A stretch of DNA of 53,608 nt from Mangrovicoccus sp. HB161399 (GCF_013184745.1 NZ_JAATVU010000038.1:1-53608), one strand, 5' to 3'; shown: positions 26,515 to 34,913, counted from the stretch's first letter. Numbers and translations are program-made. The notes: generated by a model from the sequence alone, not told the origin.

Positions 26515-27537
26515 ATGGGCTACAAAGTCGTCGTCTGCGGCGCCACGGGCAACGTGGGTCGCGAGATGCTCAACATCCTGGCCGAGCGCCAGTTCCCCGT
26601 TGACGAGATCGCAGCGCTGGCATCGCGCCGGTCGCTGGGCACCGAGGTGAGCTTTGGCGACAAGACACTGAAGACCCAGGACCTGGAGCAGTTCGACTTC
26701 GCGGGCTGGGACATCGCGCTGTTCGCGATCGGTTCCGACGCGACGAAGGTCTACGCGCCGAAGGCGGCTGCCGCGGGCTGCGTCGTGATCGACAACTCCT
26801 CGCTCTACCGCTACGACCCGCTCGTGCCGCTGGTCGTGCCGGAAGTGAACCCGGAAGCGGTCCACGAGTACAAGAACAAGAACATCATCGCGAACCCGAA
26901 CTGCTCGACGGCGCAGATGGTGGTGGCGCTCAAGCCGCTGCATGACCGCGCCAAGATCAAGCGCGTCGTGGTCTCGACCTACCAGTCGGTCTCCGGCTCC
27001 GGCAAGGAAGCCATCGACGAGCTGTGGAACCAGACCAAGGGCATGTACGTTCCCGGCCAGGAGGTCGAGCCGACGGTCTATCCCAAGCAGATCGCCTTCA
27101 ACGTGATCCCGCATATCGACGTCTTCCTCGAGGACGGCTCCACCAAGGAAGAGTGGAAGATGGTCGCGGAGACGAAGAAGATCGTCGACAAGAACATCAA
27201 GGTCACGGCCACCTGCGTCCGCGTCCCGGTCTTCGTCGGCCATTCGGAATCGATCAACATCGAGTTCGAGGACTTCCTCGACGAGGACGAGGCCCGCGAG
27301 ATCCTGCGCGAGGCGCCGGGCATCATGGTCGTCGACAAGCGCGAGGCCGGCGGCTACGTCACCCCGGTCGAATGCGTCGGCGACTACGCCACCTTCATCA
27401 GCCGCATCCGCCAGGATTCGACGATCGAGAACGGCCTGAACATCTGGTGCGTCTCCGACAACCTGCGCAAGGGCGCGGCCCTGAATGCCGTGCAGATTGC
27501 CGAGACGCTGGGCAACCGCGTTCTCAAGAAGGCCTGA
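26515..27537 (+). CDS. asd: Aspartate-semialdehyde dehydrogenase
   Basis: It reduces aspartyl phosphate to aspartate semialdehyde, the branch point to lysine/diaminopimelate, threonine and methionine. The 340 residues include the NADP-binding CGATGNVGREMLNIL at the N-terminus, the catalytic cysteine C130 in ANPNCSTAQM, STYQSVSGSGKEAI and the acid-base His region VRVPVFVGHSESI. The start at ATG 26515 is preceded by AAGGAG with about 9 nt spacing, which decides against the upstream in-frame ATG at 26464. It is monocistronic: a terminator precedes it and a perfect one follows. Confidence 0.96.
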   Translation: MGYKVVVCGATGNVGREMLNILAERQFPVDEIAALASRRSLGTEVSFGDKTLKTQDLEQFDFAGWDIALFAIGSDATKVYAPKAAAAGCVVIDNSSLYRYDPLVPLVVPEVNPEAVHEYKNKNIIANPNCSTAQMVVALKPLHDRAKIKRVVVSTYQSVSGSGKEAIDELWNQTKGMYVPGQEVEPTVYPKQIAFNVIPHIDVFLEDGSTKEEWKMVAETKKIVDKNIKVTATCVRVPVFVGHSESINIEFEDFLDEDEAREILREAPGIMVVDKREAGGYVTPVECVGDYATFISRIRQDSTIENGLNIWCVSDNLRKGAALNAVQIAETLGNRVLKKA

Positions 27538-27571
27538 TTTCCGGGGCTGCGGCCCCGAAGCAGCTGGTTTG

Positions 27572-27601
27572 CCGGGCCGGAGCGGGTACGCTCCGGCCCG
27601 G
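27572..27601 (+). terminator. Rho-independent terminator after asd
   Basis: CCGGGCCGGAGCG, loop GGTA, CGCTCCGGCCCGG is a perfect 13-bp stem followed by TTGCGTTT, 34 nt after the asd stop. Confidence 0.85.
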
Positions 27602-27623
27602 TTGCGTTTGAAAGGGTGCTGCG

Positions 27624-28202
27624 ATGTCATGCAGGCAGGGCGGGGCGGTTGCGCTCCTGGCGGGGTGTCTCGCTGCGGCCGCTCCGGCCGGGGCGGAAGA
27701 GTGGCGCTCCGCGCTGTCGGTCTTCGCCGGGCGCATGACCTGGGGCGATTACGGCACAATCGCCTATTCCCCGCAGGATATCGACTGGGCCGGTTCGCGG
27801 CTCTACGGGCTGGCCTGGTCGCGCGACCGCCCCGCCGGCTGGGGCGGGCTCAGGGTCGGCTGGGAGGCGCAGCTGGTCGCCCACGAGGGCGTCAGCAACC
27901 ATGTCGCGGTGAACCTGCCCGCCACGGTGCGCTACCGCTTTGCCGATCCGGTGATCCCCTGGCAGGGCGCGGCCTTCGGCCTGGGCGTGTCCATCGCCAG
28001 CGAGCCGCCGGAACTGGAGGAGGAGCGCAAGGGCCAGAGCCAGCAGGTGCTGCCCTACTGGCTGATGGAGCTGGAATTCGGCAGGCCCTCCTGGCGCGCG
28101 GCGCCTTTCCTGCGCATCCACCACCGCTCCGACGGGTTCATCTTCGCGCCGTTCGACACCGGCTCCAACGCCGTTGCAGTGGGGCTGCGCGTCTCCTTCT
28201 GA
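27624..28202 (+). CDS. PagL-like outer-membrane acyloxyacyl hydrolase (lipid A 3-O-deacylase family)
   Basis: The 192-residue precursor has a signal peptide (about 1-24, VALLAGCLAAAAPAGAEE) and alternating strands of an eight-stranded beta-barrel ending in the aromatic VAVGLRVSF, as expected for an outer-membrane protein. The catalytic His-x-Ser of PagL matches RIHHRSDGFIF near residues 163-173. PagL-type enzymes remove the 3-O acyl chain from lipid A, dampening endotoxicity and altering membrane permeability (family knowledge). The family is divergent and activity here is inferred. It is transcribed alone after the asd terminator. Confidence 0.82.
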   Translation: MSCRQGGAVALLAGCLAAAAPAGAEEWRSALSVFAGRMTWGDYGTIAYSPQDIDWAGSRLYGLAWSRDRPAGWGGLRVGWEAQLVAHEGVSNHVAVNLPATVRYRFADPVIPWQGAAFGLGVSIASEPPELEEERKGQSQQVLPYWLMELEFGRPSWRAAPFLRIHHRSDGFIFAPFDTGSNAVAVGLRVSF

Positions 28203-28261
28203 TCTCCGCTTCCGCGCGTCGCGGCCTCCCGCTCCGGGATCTGCCGTCATTCTGCGGCAAT

Positions 28262-28269
28262 TTGATCAA
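28262..28269. promoter_or_regulatory. Possible operator palindrome upstream of the hydrolase pair
   Basis: TTGATCAA is a perfect 8-bp palindrome inside the locally AT-rich stretch 28258-28292. It lies about 90 nt before the GTG start of the first secreted hydrolase. No regulator gene is adjacent, so the call is tentative. Confidence 0.25.
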
Positions 28270-28360
28270 CTAGCATATTAGCAGAGAAGAATCCTTGCCC
28301 CAGGCCGGAACGGGCCCCAGACTGGGCCAAAACAACGGAAATTCTGGGAGGAAACCGGCT

Positions 28361-29335
28361 GTGTCCGAAACCGTGCGCGCCTGCGGGCGCTTCATCGCCC
28401 TTGCCGTCTGTCTGTCGACCGGAGTGCCTGCCATGGCCGAGCCGCTGACCCACGAAGCGACCCTGAGCCTCTGGGGCGGCCGCGCGCCCGGCGCGCCTGC
28501 CGGTCTGGAGCAGGTGATCGCCGAGCGTTCGAAAAGCCTCTACCGCGCCGACCGGGCGCTGATGGGCATCGCCGATCCCAGCCTGACCGTCTTCCTGCCG
28601 GAGAACCCCAGCGGCGTGTCGATGATCGTCGCGCCCGGCGGCAGCTACCGCAGGGTGGTGCTCGACAAGGAGGGGATCGAGATCGCCAGGGCGCTGGCGC
28701 CCCGGGGCATCACGACCTTCCTGCTCAGCTACCGCCTGCCCGGTGAAGGGCACGAGAACGCCACCGAGGCGCCGCTCGCCGATGCGCAGCGCGCGGTGCG
28801 GATGGTGCGCAGCCATGCCGCGGAATGGGGGCTCGATCCGGCGAAGGTCGGCTTCCTCGGCTTTTCGGCGGCAGGCCATCTCGGCGGGGCCATCGCCACC
28901 ATGTATGACCGCGAAGTCTACGATCTCGGCGATGACGAGGCCTCGGTCTCGGCGCGGCCGGATTTCGTCGCGCTGGTCTATCCGGTGATGACCATGGAGG
29001 ACGGCCCGGTCCACGAGGGATCGCGCGAGGCGCTGCTGGGTGCAGACCCCGCGCCGGAGCAGATCGCCGCCTGGTCGCCGGAGCAGCATGTCACCGCGCA
29101 GACGCCGCAGACCTTCCTGCTTCATGCCGATGACGATCCGTCGGTCGATGCCGAGAACTCCATCCGCTTCTACATGGCGCTGCACAGGGCGGGCGTGCCG
29201 GCGGAGTTGCACATCTTCCGCGACGGCGGCCACGGGTTCGGCATCCGGGCGGCAGGCGAGAAGCCGGTGGGCGAGTGGCCCGCGCTGCTGTCGGACTGGC
29301 TCGGCGCGATCGGCATGGCGGAGAACACGCAATGA
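28361..29335 (+). CDS. Secreted alpha/beta hydrolase (acetyl-esterase/lipase type)
   Basis: The 324-residue product has a signal peptide (about 1-29, FIALAVCLSTGVPAMAEP). It has the fold of carbohydrate acetyl esterases: the oxyanion motif IVAPGGSYRRVVLDKEG, the nucleophile elbow GFSAAGHLGG (Ser near 169), an Asp region HADDDPSVDAE and the catalytic His in RDGGHGFGI. This resembles xylan-esterase or feruloyl-esterase-like hydrolases. The start is GTG 28361, because GGAGG stands 9 nt before it and the signal peptide follows immediately. Its stop overlaps the ATG of the next hydrolase (ATGA), so the two are coupled. Confidence 0.88.
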   Translation: MSETVRACGRFIALAVCLSTGVPAMAEPLTHEATLSLWGGRAPGAPAGLEQVIAERSKSLYRADRALMGIADPSLTVFLPENPSGVSMIVAPGGSYRRVVLDKEGIEIARALAPRGITTFLLSYRLPGEGHENATEAPLADAQRAVRMVRSHAAEWGLDPAKVGFLGFSAAGHLGGAIATMYDREVYDLGDDEASVSARPDFVALVYPVMTMEDGPVHEGSREALLGADPAPEQIAAWSPEQHVTAQTPQTFLLHADDDPSVDAENSIRFYMALHRAGVPAELHIFRDGGHGFGIRAAGEKPVGEWPALLSDWLGAIGMAENTQ

Positions 29336-30459
29336 GGGGGCTGATCATGGCGCTTGCGATGGGCGCGGCAACCACGGCGGCGGCAGGCGGCTACGAAACG
29401 CAGATCGTCGACGAAAAGAACCTGCCGGTCTTCTACCAGGCGCTGAAGGCGCGGCTGACCTATCCGCTGGCCTATCAGGGCGGCGACCCGGCAGAATGGC
29501 ACGAGCGGGCCATGGCGGCGGCGTCCCCCCTGATGCTGCCCTACGAGGCGGAGGCGCCCTTCGCGCCGGAGGTGATCGACGAGGTGGACCGCGGCAGCTA
29601 CATCGCCCGCCGCGTCGCCTTCAACGTCACCGACGAAAGCCGCACCGCCGCGATCCTGCTGGTGCCGAAGGGCGAGGGGCCGTTCCCCTCTGCGCTGATG
29701 CTGCATGACCACGGCGCGCGCTTCGACATCGGCAAGGAGAAATGGGTTTCGCCCTGGTATGACGAGGTCCGTGCGGCCTCGGCCGAGGAATGGGCGGGCA
29801 AGTATTTCTCCGGCCGTTATCCGGGCGAGGAACTGGCGAAGCGCGGCTATGTCGTGCTGGCCACGGACGGGCTCGGCTGGGGCGACCGGGAGGGCAACGG
29901 CTACGAGGCGCAGCAGGCGCTGGCGGCGAACCTGTTCAACCTCGGCTCCTCCCTGGCAGGTCTGATGGCGCTGGAGGACATGCGCGCGGCCGAGTTCCTG
30001 TCCGGCCAGCCCGAGACCGATCCCGGGCGGGTCGCGGCAGTGGGATTCTCGATGGGCGCCTTCCGCGCCTGGCAGGTCGCCGCGCTCTCGCCGCACATCA
30101 AGGCGGCGGTCGCGAATTGCTGGATGGGGACGTACGAGGGGCTGATGGTGCCGGGCAACAACCAGCTGAAGGGGCAGTCCGCGTACTACATGCTGCATCC
30201 CGGCCTGCCGCAGCTGATGGACTACCCGGATGTCGCCGCGCTGGCCGCACCGAAGCCGATGCTGGTCCATGCCGGGGCCGAGGATCCGCTTTTCCCGGTG
30301 GCCTCGGTGGAGGCGGCCTTCGCCAAGATGCACGGGGTCTGGGACGCGTTCGGCGACGACGCCGCGCTGACCACGCGGATCTGGGAGGGCAAGGGCCATA
30401 CCTTCACCGCCGACATGCAGGACGCCGCCTTCGACTGGCTCGATGCGGCGTTCCGCTGA
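29332..30459 (+). CDS. Secreted dienelactone-hydrolase/acetyl-xylan-esterase-like protein
   Basis: The 375 residues begin with a short signal peptide (about 1-19, IMALAMGAATTAAAGG). The alpha/beta hydrolase core shows ILLVPKGEGPFPSALMLHDH, GYVVLATDGLGWGDREG, the nucleophile GFSMGAFRAWQ (Ser near 240), VHAGAEDPLFP with the Asp, and GKGHTFTADMQ with the catalytic His. Gene order and size fit Abhydrolase_7-type enzymes acting on acetylated or methylated polysaccharides. It is translationally coupled to the first hydrolase. No transporter or glycosidase gene lies beside the pair. Confidence 0.85.
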   Translation: MRGLIMALAMGAATTAAAGGYETQIVDEKNLPVFYQALKARLTYPLAYQGGDPAEWHERAMAAASPLMLPYEAEAPFAPEVIDEVDRGSYIARRVAFNVTDESRTAAILLVPKGEGPFPSALMLHDHGARFDIGKEKWVSPWYDEVRAASAEEWAGKYFSGRYPGEELAKRGYVVLATDGLGWGDREGNGYEAQQALAANLFNLGSSLAGLMALEDMRAAEFLSGQPETDPGRVAAVGFSMGAFRAWQVAALSPHIKAAVANCWMGTYEGLMVPGNNQLKGQSAYYMLHPGLPQLMDYPDVAALAAPKPMLVHAGAEDPLFPVASVEAAFAKMHGVWDAFGDDAALTTRIWEGKGHTFTADMQDAAFDWLDAAFR

Positions 30460-30510
30460 TCATGTGCCGGAGGGGCCGTTTCCCTCCGGTTCCGGCCGGC
30501 TCCGGGGCAG

Positions 30511-31182
30511 CTAAATGCTGCCGAACTCGCCGGATTCCGGGTCGTACTGGCTGAGCGTGCCCGACCCGATGTCCATGTAGAGCCCGTGCACCGAGAGCAT
30601 TTCGTTGTCCAGCGCCTCGTGCACGAAGGGGAAGGTCATCAGGTTTTCCAGCGAGACGACGACGGTCTGCTTCTCCATGGCGATGCGCAGGTCCTCAGGG
30701 TCGTCGATCTCCTTCACCCGCTCGTAGCCCGGGCGCAGCACGTCGAGCCAGCGGCCCAGCATGCTCTCCTTGACGTCGAGCTCGGGCGCGTGGCCCTGGC
30801 ACATCTCCTTGCAGCCGGCCGCGCCACCGCAATGGGAATGGCCCATCACGATCAGGTTCGACACCTTCAGCGCGGTGACGGCATACTCGATGCAGGCCGA
30901 GGTGCCGTGATGCTGGCCGTCGGGCTCGAAGGGGGGAATCAGGTTGGCCACGTTGCGGTGCATGAAGAACTCGCCCGGGCCCGCGCCGAACAGATTCGTC
31001 ACGTGGACCCGGCTGTCCGAGCAGGAGATCACCATGGTGCGCGGGCGCTGGCCCTCTTCGGCCAGTCGGCGGTACCAGGCCTTGTTCTCCTGGTGATCCG
31101 TGGCGCGCCAGCCATGGTATCTTTCGCTGAGATAGGACGGAAGCTTGCTGATCTTTGCAAGCTGCTGGCTGGGTACATCCAT
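30511..31182 (-). CDS. Beta-class carbonic anhydrase
   Basis: It catalyses the reversible hydration of CO2 to bicarbonate, supplying bicarbonate for carboxylases and pH balance. The 223-residue cytosolic enzyme has the zinc ligands C54 in VISCSDSR, H115 and C118 in MGHSHCGG, and the Asp56-Arg58 dyad of the S-D-S-R motif. HRNVANLIPPFEPDGQ and GTSACIEYAVTALKV match the family. It faces the small helical protein on the opposite strand; the 159 nt between them (31183-31341) are locally AT-rich and must hold both promoters. A link to the SulP carrier 11 kb away is only speculation. Confidence 0.95.
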   Translation of the reverse strand: MDVPSQQLAKISKLPSYLSERYHGWRATDHQENKAWYRRLAEEGQRPRTMVISCSDSRVHVTNLFGAGPGEFFMHRNVANLIPPFEPDGQHHGTSACIEYAVTALKVSNLIVMGHSHCGGAAGCKEMCQGHAPELDVKESMLGRWLDVLRPGYERVKEIDDPEDLRIAMEKQTVVVSLENLMTFPFVHEALDNEMLSVHGLYMDIGSGTLSQYDPESGEFGSI

Positions 31183-31341
31183 GATCGGTCTCCACGCTGC
31201 GTCTGCCGCTTAATAACCATGAATGATCCGAAATTTTAGCGGAAAATCCACGGAGATTGCCGCTTTGCTGAAACGGTTTCTTGAGGCTGCCGACGCTAGA
31301 AGGGCTGCACGCTGTGGGGGCGTTCTATCTTCGACGGGGTT

Positions 31342-31725
31342 ATGTCTGTGGCCGTTATTTCCATGAAGTTCGACGAAGCTGTCCGCTTCGAACCGCGCAA
31401 GCTTGCCGATTTGTACCGCACGCTGGGCGAGATCGGCGCCGAGAATGTGCTGTGCGACACGATGGAGGAACTGACCATCCAGCTGGTGCGCATCGAGAAG
31501 CTGGGCCGCCGCGCGCGGTTCGACGACGTGCGCGAGATCGCCGAGCGCATCGCGCCTAAGGCCGACCAGATCGGCCTGGCGGGACTGGGCAATGTCGCCC
31601 GTGCCGTGGCCGACTGCGTGCGCAACGGCGATCTGGCGGGCTTTTCCGCGACGCTGGCGCGGCTGACGCGGATGGGCGACAAGTCGCTGACCGCAATCTG
31701 GGACCCGCAGGGCATGATGCTCTGA
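31342..31725 (+). CDS. Small helical protein, HPt-like shape without a phospho-His
   Basis: I do not recognise a named family. The 127 residues are almost all predicted helix: FEPRKLADLYRTLGEIGAEN, CDTMEELTIQLVRIEKL, RFDDVREIAERIAPKADQIG, LAGLGNVARAVADCVRNGD, FSATLARLTRMGDKSLTAIW. Length and helix spacing recall a histidine phosphotransfer four-helix bundle, but the product contains no His at all, so it could not act as a phosphorelay. GACGGGG lies just before ATG 31342. An internal ATG at 31363 is possible. A long stem-loop ends the transcript. It appears to be a conserved rhodobacterial protein. Confidence 0.75.
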   Translation: MSVAVISMKFDEAVRFEPRKLADLYRTLGEIGAENVLCDTMEELTIQLVRIEKLGRRARFDDVREIAERIAPKADQIGLAGLGNVARAVADCVRNGDLAGFSATLARLTRMGDKSLTAIWDPQGMML

Positions 31726-31800
31726 TCTCCCGGCATGGATCGCGGCGGGCGCGCAAGCGCCCGCGGCGGGGACGGTGCCGCAGCCGCGGGACTGGCAGGC

Positions 31801-31837
31801 ACGGCAAGCGGGCGGCCCTCGGGCCGCCCTTGCCGTT
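31801..31837 (+). terminator. Long stem-loop terminator
   Basis: ACGGCAA pairs with TTGCCGT and, after a 2-nt bulge, GGGCGGCCC pairs with GGGCCGCCC around a 2-nt loop. TTTCG follows. It sits 75 nt after the helical protein and before the aminopeptidase. Confidence 0.7.
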
Positions 31838-31916
31838 TCGCGGCGCGGTTAGGGCTTGCGGGGGGAAGGCCAGCCGATAGAGTGGGGCCAAGACCCAAGT
31901 CCCGTGAGGTTTCTCC

Positions 31917-33332
31917 TTGCCAGATCTGCCGATGGCCACCTTCGCCGCAGCGCAGGACGCCGCGCGTCCCCTGCATCTCGTCTTTGCCGAAGACCTTTCC
32001 GATTTCACCGGCACGTTGCCGCCCGATGCCGCCGCCTGGGCCTCTGCCGCCGGGTTCAAGGCTGCGCAGGGCGAGCTGCTCCTGCTGCCCGGCGATGGCG
32101 GGGTCGGGTCGGCCGTACTCGGCCTCGGGGCGAAGGCCCTGGCGGAGCGCAGCCGGTTCGCCGTCGCCCAGGCCGTGCCGCGGCTGCCCGCGGGCGCCTG
32201 GAAGATCGCGACGCCGCTCGATCCGGCGGCCGCCGGCGAAGCCGCGCTGGCCTGGCTTCTGGCAGGTTACAGCCATACGCTGAAATCCGGGGCCGAGCCG
32301 CCGAAAATGCCGTCTCTGGTGCCGCCCGAGGGCGTCGACGCGGCGCGGATCGCGGCCATCGCCGCGGGCGAATGCCTGACGCGGCAGCTGATCAACACGC
32401 CGTCGAACCTGCTGGGTCCGGCGGAGCTGCAGGCGGCCGCCGAGGCGCTGGCCGCCGAACATGGCGCCTCGATCGAGGTGATCGAGGGCGACACGCTGCT
32501 CGAACGCAACTTCCCGATGATCCATGCGGTCGGCCGGGCCTCTGACCGCACGCCGCGCCTGATCGACATCCGCTGGGGCGGCTCGGGCCCGTCGCTGACG
32601 CTGGTCGGCAAGGGCATCGTCTTCGACACCGGCGGGCTCGATCTCAAGCCGTCCTCCTCGATGGCGCTGATGAAGAAGGACATGGGCGGCGCGGCGACGG
32701 TGCTGGGGCTCGCCCACATGATCATGGCGACGGGCATGCCGGTGAAGCTGCGCGTGCTGCTGCCGGTGGCCGAGAACGCGGTGGGCGGCTCGGCCTTCCG
32801 TCCGGGCGACGTGCTGACCTCGCGCGCCGGGCTGACCGTGGAGATCAACAACACCGATGCCGAAGGGCGGCTGGTGCTGGCGGATGCGCTGGCCTATGGC
32901 GGCGAGGAAAGCCCCGATCTGATGGTGTCGATGGCGACGCTGACCGGCGCCGCGCGGGTCGCGGTCGGCCCGGACCTGGCGCCGTTCTACACCGGCTCCG
33001 ACAGCTTCGCGGCGGCGCTGTCCGCCGCCGGGGCGGAGGTGCGTGACCCGGTCTGGCGCATGCCCTTCCACGCGCCCTACGAAACGATGATCGAGCCGGG
33101 CATCGCCGATCTCGACAACGCGCCGAAGGGCGGCTTCGCCGGGTCGATCACCGCGGCGCTGTTCCTGCGCCGCTTCGCGGGCGGCGCGAAGGACTACACC
33201 CATTTCGACATCTACGGCTGGCAGCCCTCGGCGGCACCGGCCCGTCCGCTCGGCGGGGCCGGGCAGGGCGCCCGGGCGCTCTTCGCGGCGCTCCCCGGGG
33301 TCCTGGGATTGGACGGGCAAGATGCTGTTTAA
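31917..33332 (+). CDS. M17 leucyl-aminopeptidase-family peptidase
   Basis: This cytosolic dizinc exopeptidase has 471 residues: a variable N-terminal domain (about 1-160) and the catalytic C-terminal domain (about 165-465). Family signatures are clear: LTRQLINTPSNLLGP, VGKGIVFDTGGLDLKPSSSM with the first metal and Lys ligands, MKKDMGGAA, LPVAENAVGGSAFRPGDVL, and the hallmark NNTDAEGRLVLADAL carrying Asp, Glu and the bicarbonate Arg. The start is probably TTG 31917, which has GAGG 8 nt upstream. ATG 31932 is an alternative with no ribosome-binding site. It overlaps the NlpC/P60 gene by 11 nt, suggesting joint turnover of peptides. Confidence 0.92.
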   Translation: MPDLPMATFAAAQDAARPLHLVFAEDLSDFTGTLPPDAAAWASAAGFKAAQGELLLLPGDGGVGSAVLGLGAKALAERSRFAVAQAVPRLPAGAWKIATPLDPAAAGEAALAWLLAGYSHTLKSGAEPPKMPSLVPPEGVDAARIAAIAAGECLTRQLINTPSNLLGPAELQAAAEALAAEHGASIEVIEGDTLLERNFPMIHAVGRASDRTPRLIDIRWGGSGPSLTLVGKGIVFDTGGLDLKPSSSMALMKKDMGGAATVLGLAHMIMATGMPVKLRVLLPVAENAVGGSAFRPGDVLTSRAGLTVEINNTDAEGRLVLADALAYGGEESPDLMVSMATLTGAARVAVGPDLAPFYTGSDSFAAALSAAGAEVRDPVWRMPFHAPYETMIEPGIADLDNAPKGGFAGSITAALFLRRFAGGAKDYTHFDIYGWQPSAAPARPLGGAGQGARALFAALPGVLGLDGQDAV

Positions 33333-34104
33333 GAAGAAGCCGCCGGAAATCCTCAATGTCGCCGTGCCGGTTGCGGATATCCGCGACAAGCCCGGCGGCG
33401 CGCGGCTGCGCCAGCTGCTGTTCGGCGAGACGGTGAAGATCCTGCGCAACAAGGGCGACCATCTGGCAATCGAGGCGGTGCGCGACGGCTACAAGGGCAT
33501 GATGGCGCGCGCGGATCTCGGCGATCCGAAGCCGCTGAGCCACCGGGTCTCGGCGCTGGCGACCCATGTCTATTCCGAGCCGGACATCAAGTCGCCCGAG
33601 CTGATGACCCTGTCCTTCGGCGCGCGGCTTTCGGCGGAAAGCGCGAAGCCCGGCCCCTTCCTGCCGCTGCTGACCGGCGGCTACGTCCCGTCGGTGCATT
33701 GCAGGCTGGCCAACCGCCGCTTTTCCGACCCGGTCGCGGTGGCCGAGATGTTCATCGGCACGCCCTATCTCTGGGGCGGCAACAGCCGGCTCGGGATCGA
33801 CTGCTCGGGTCTCGTCCAGGTCTCGGCGCTGGCCTGCGGGCTGCAATGCCCCGGCGACAGCGGCGAGCAGCGCGATGCGCTCGGCGACGAGCTGGACGCG
33901 GCCGCCGAGCTCCGCCGCGGCGACCTGCTGTTCTGGAAGGGGCATGTCGCCTGGGTCAGCGGGCCGGACCGTATGATCCATGCCAATGCCCATCACATGG
34001 CCGTGGCGATCGAGAATCTCGGGGCCGGGATCAAGCGGATCAAGGACCAGGGCGGCGGCGACGTGATCGGGCGCCGCCGGATCAACCTTTTCAAGGCGAG
34101 CTGA
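33322..34104 (+). CDS. NlpC/P60 cysteine peptidase with SH3 domains
   Basis: The 260-residue product has no signal peptide. The N-terminal two thirds contain bacterial SH3-like repeats (AVPVADIRDKPGGARLRQLL, GYKGMMARADL, THVYSEPDIKSPELMTLSFG). The C-terminal NlpC/P60 domain (about 135-255) has YLWGGNSRLGIDCSGLV with the nucleophilic Cys near 160, GDLLFWKGHVAWVS with the His near 208, and a later HANAHH. This layout is that of cytosolic murein-peptide endopeptidases of the YkfC kind, which cut L-Ala-D-Glu dipeptide links. The overlap with the M17 aminopeptidase supports a role in recycling cell-wall peptides (inference). Confidence 0.9.
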   Translation: MLFKKKPPEILNVAVPVADIRDKPGGARLRQLLFGETVKILRNKGDHLAIEAVRDGYKGMMARADLGDPKPLSHRVSALATHVYSEPDIKSPELMTLSFGARLSAESAKPGPFLPLLTGGYVPSVHCRLANRRFSDPVAVAEMFIGTPYLWGGNSRLGIDCSGLVQVSALACGLQCPGDSGEQRDALGDELDAAAELRRGDLLFWKGHVAWVSGPDRMIHANAHHMAVAIENLGAGIKRIKDQGGGDVIGRRRINLFKAS

Positions 34105-34125
34105 GCGGGCGCTCCGCTCCGTCGC

Positions 34126-34473
34126 TCAGTCGTCGACCGGGCGGATCAGCTTGCGCTCCAGCACGCGCAGCACCTGGCGCAGGTCATGGCCGCGCTTCAG
34201 CACCTGCCCGTCCATTGCCGTGACCGAATACATCCCTTGGCGGTTGCGCAGCTTCGGCTGCTTCTCGATGCGGTAGAGCGGGTGCTCCGCGGTGCGGCGG
34301 AAGACCGAGAACACCGCGCGGTCGCGCAGCGTGCTGATGCCGTAGTCGCGCCATTCGCCCGCGGCGACCATGCGACCGTAGAGCGTCAGGATGACGGACA
34401 GTTCGTCTCGCTGGAAAGCAACGGCATCGGGGGCTACCCCGGAAGCCGGGAACGGGGAAGGGTGCAAGCTCAT
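34126..34473 (-). CDS. DUF2794-family protein
   Basis: This 115-residue protein of unknown function belongs to a family restricted mainly to alphaproteobacteria. Recognisable blocks are RDELSVILTLYGRMVAAGEW, DYGISTLRDRAVFSVFRRTA, HPLYRIEKQPKLRNRQGMYS and GHDLRQVLRVLERKL. It looks like a soluble alpha/beta protein. An ATG at 34473 is taken because the family starts near here. The upstream in-frame ATG (34503) would add ten residues. It is convergent with the NlpC/P60 gene. Confidence 0.82.
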   Translation of the reverse strand: MSLHPSPFPASGVAPDAVAFQRDELSVILTLYGRMVAAGEWRDYGISTLRDRAVFSVFRRTAEHPLYRIEKQPKLRNRQGMYSVTAMDGQVLKRGHDLRQVLRVLERKLIRPVDD

Positions 34474-34913
34474 TGAGGCATCTTGGGCGTGGCGCGGTTG
34501 CAAATCAAGCGGTTGATTGGCGCTCCGGGGGCGCGCGGCGGGGATGCCGCAATCCTGCCCTGCTTCGTTCCCGAAACCGCCTCATTCGCGTGCCAGCCTG
34601 CGCGGCAGGCGGGTCACCGCCCAGTCCGGCGCCGGTGATCATGCCCCCAAGCAGCCGGTGCCGGACGCGCCATACTCGGCAGCGCAGCGTCGCCGCGGCA
34701 GTGTCCGAGCTCCGGAACCGTCCCATATTCAAGAGAGATTTTGGCGGTTTGCCCCGATGCGTTGTCTTGCAGCCCCCACCGCACGCACATCGAGGCAAAC
34801 CGTCCGCGGCAGGGTCGTGTCCCGCCGACGCATTCCCATTTTTATTTATGAATTAGATTTTCGCAAGCGGTGATTTTTCCGGAATTGTCTCGAATGCGGG
34901 CTTCCGCGCGGCC
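34474..34913. other. Gap with AT-richer core, no gene recognised
   Basis: This 440-nt gap includes the locally AT-richest part of the window (about 34836-34880, with ATTTTTATTTATGAATTAGA) and a long inverted repeat at 34745-34802. No credible coding sequence is seen: one open frame on the plus strand is Arg/Pro-rich. It could house a small RNA gene. Confidence 0.55.
34745..34802. repeat. Long inverted repeat, possible structured RNA
   Basis: Left arm CGGTTTGCCCCGATGCGT (34745-34762) and right arm ACGCACATCGAGGCAAACCG (34783-34802) pair over about 18 bp with one mismatch and a 2-nt bulge, around a 20-nt loop. No U-tract follows on either strand, so it is not a standard terminator. Confidence 0.6.

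Noticed and set aside
34745-34802. Integron attC site reading of the inverted repeat
   Set aside because: The characteristic core-site ends (RYYYAAC and GTTRRRY) are not present at the arms.
34473-34856. 127-codon plus-strand frame in the gap before imuB
   Set aside because: It is Arg/Pro/Ala-rich, runs through the inverted repeat, and has no ribosome-binding site or recognisable domain.
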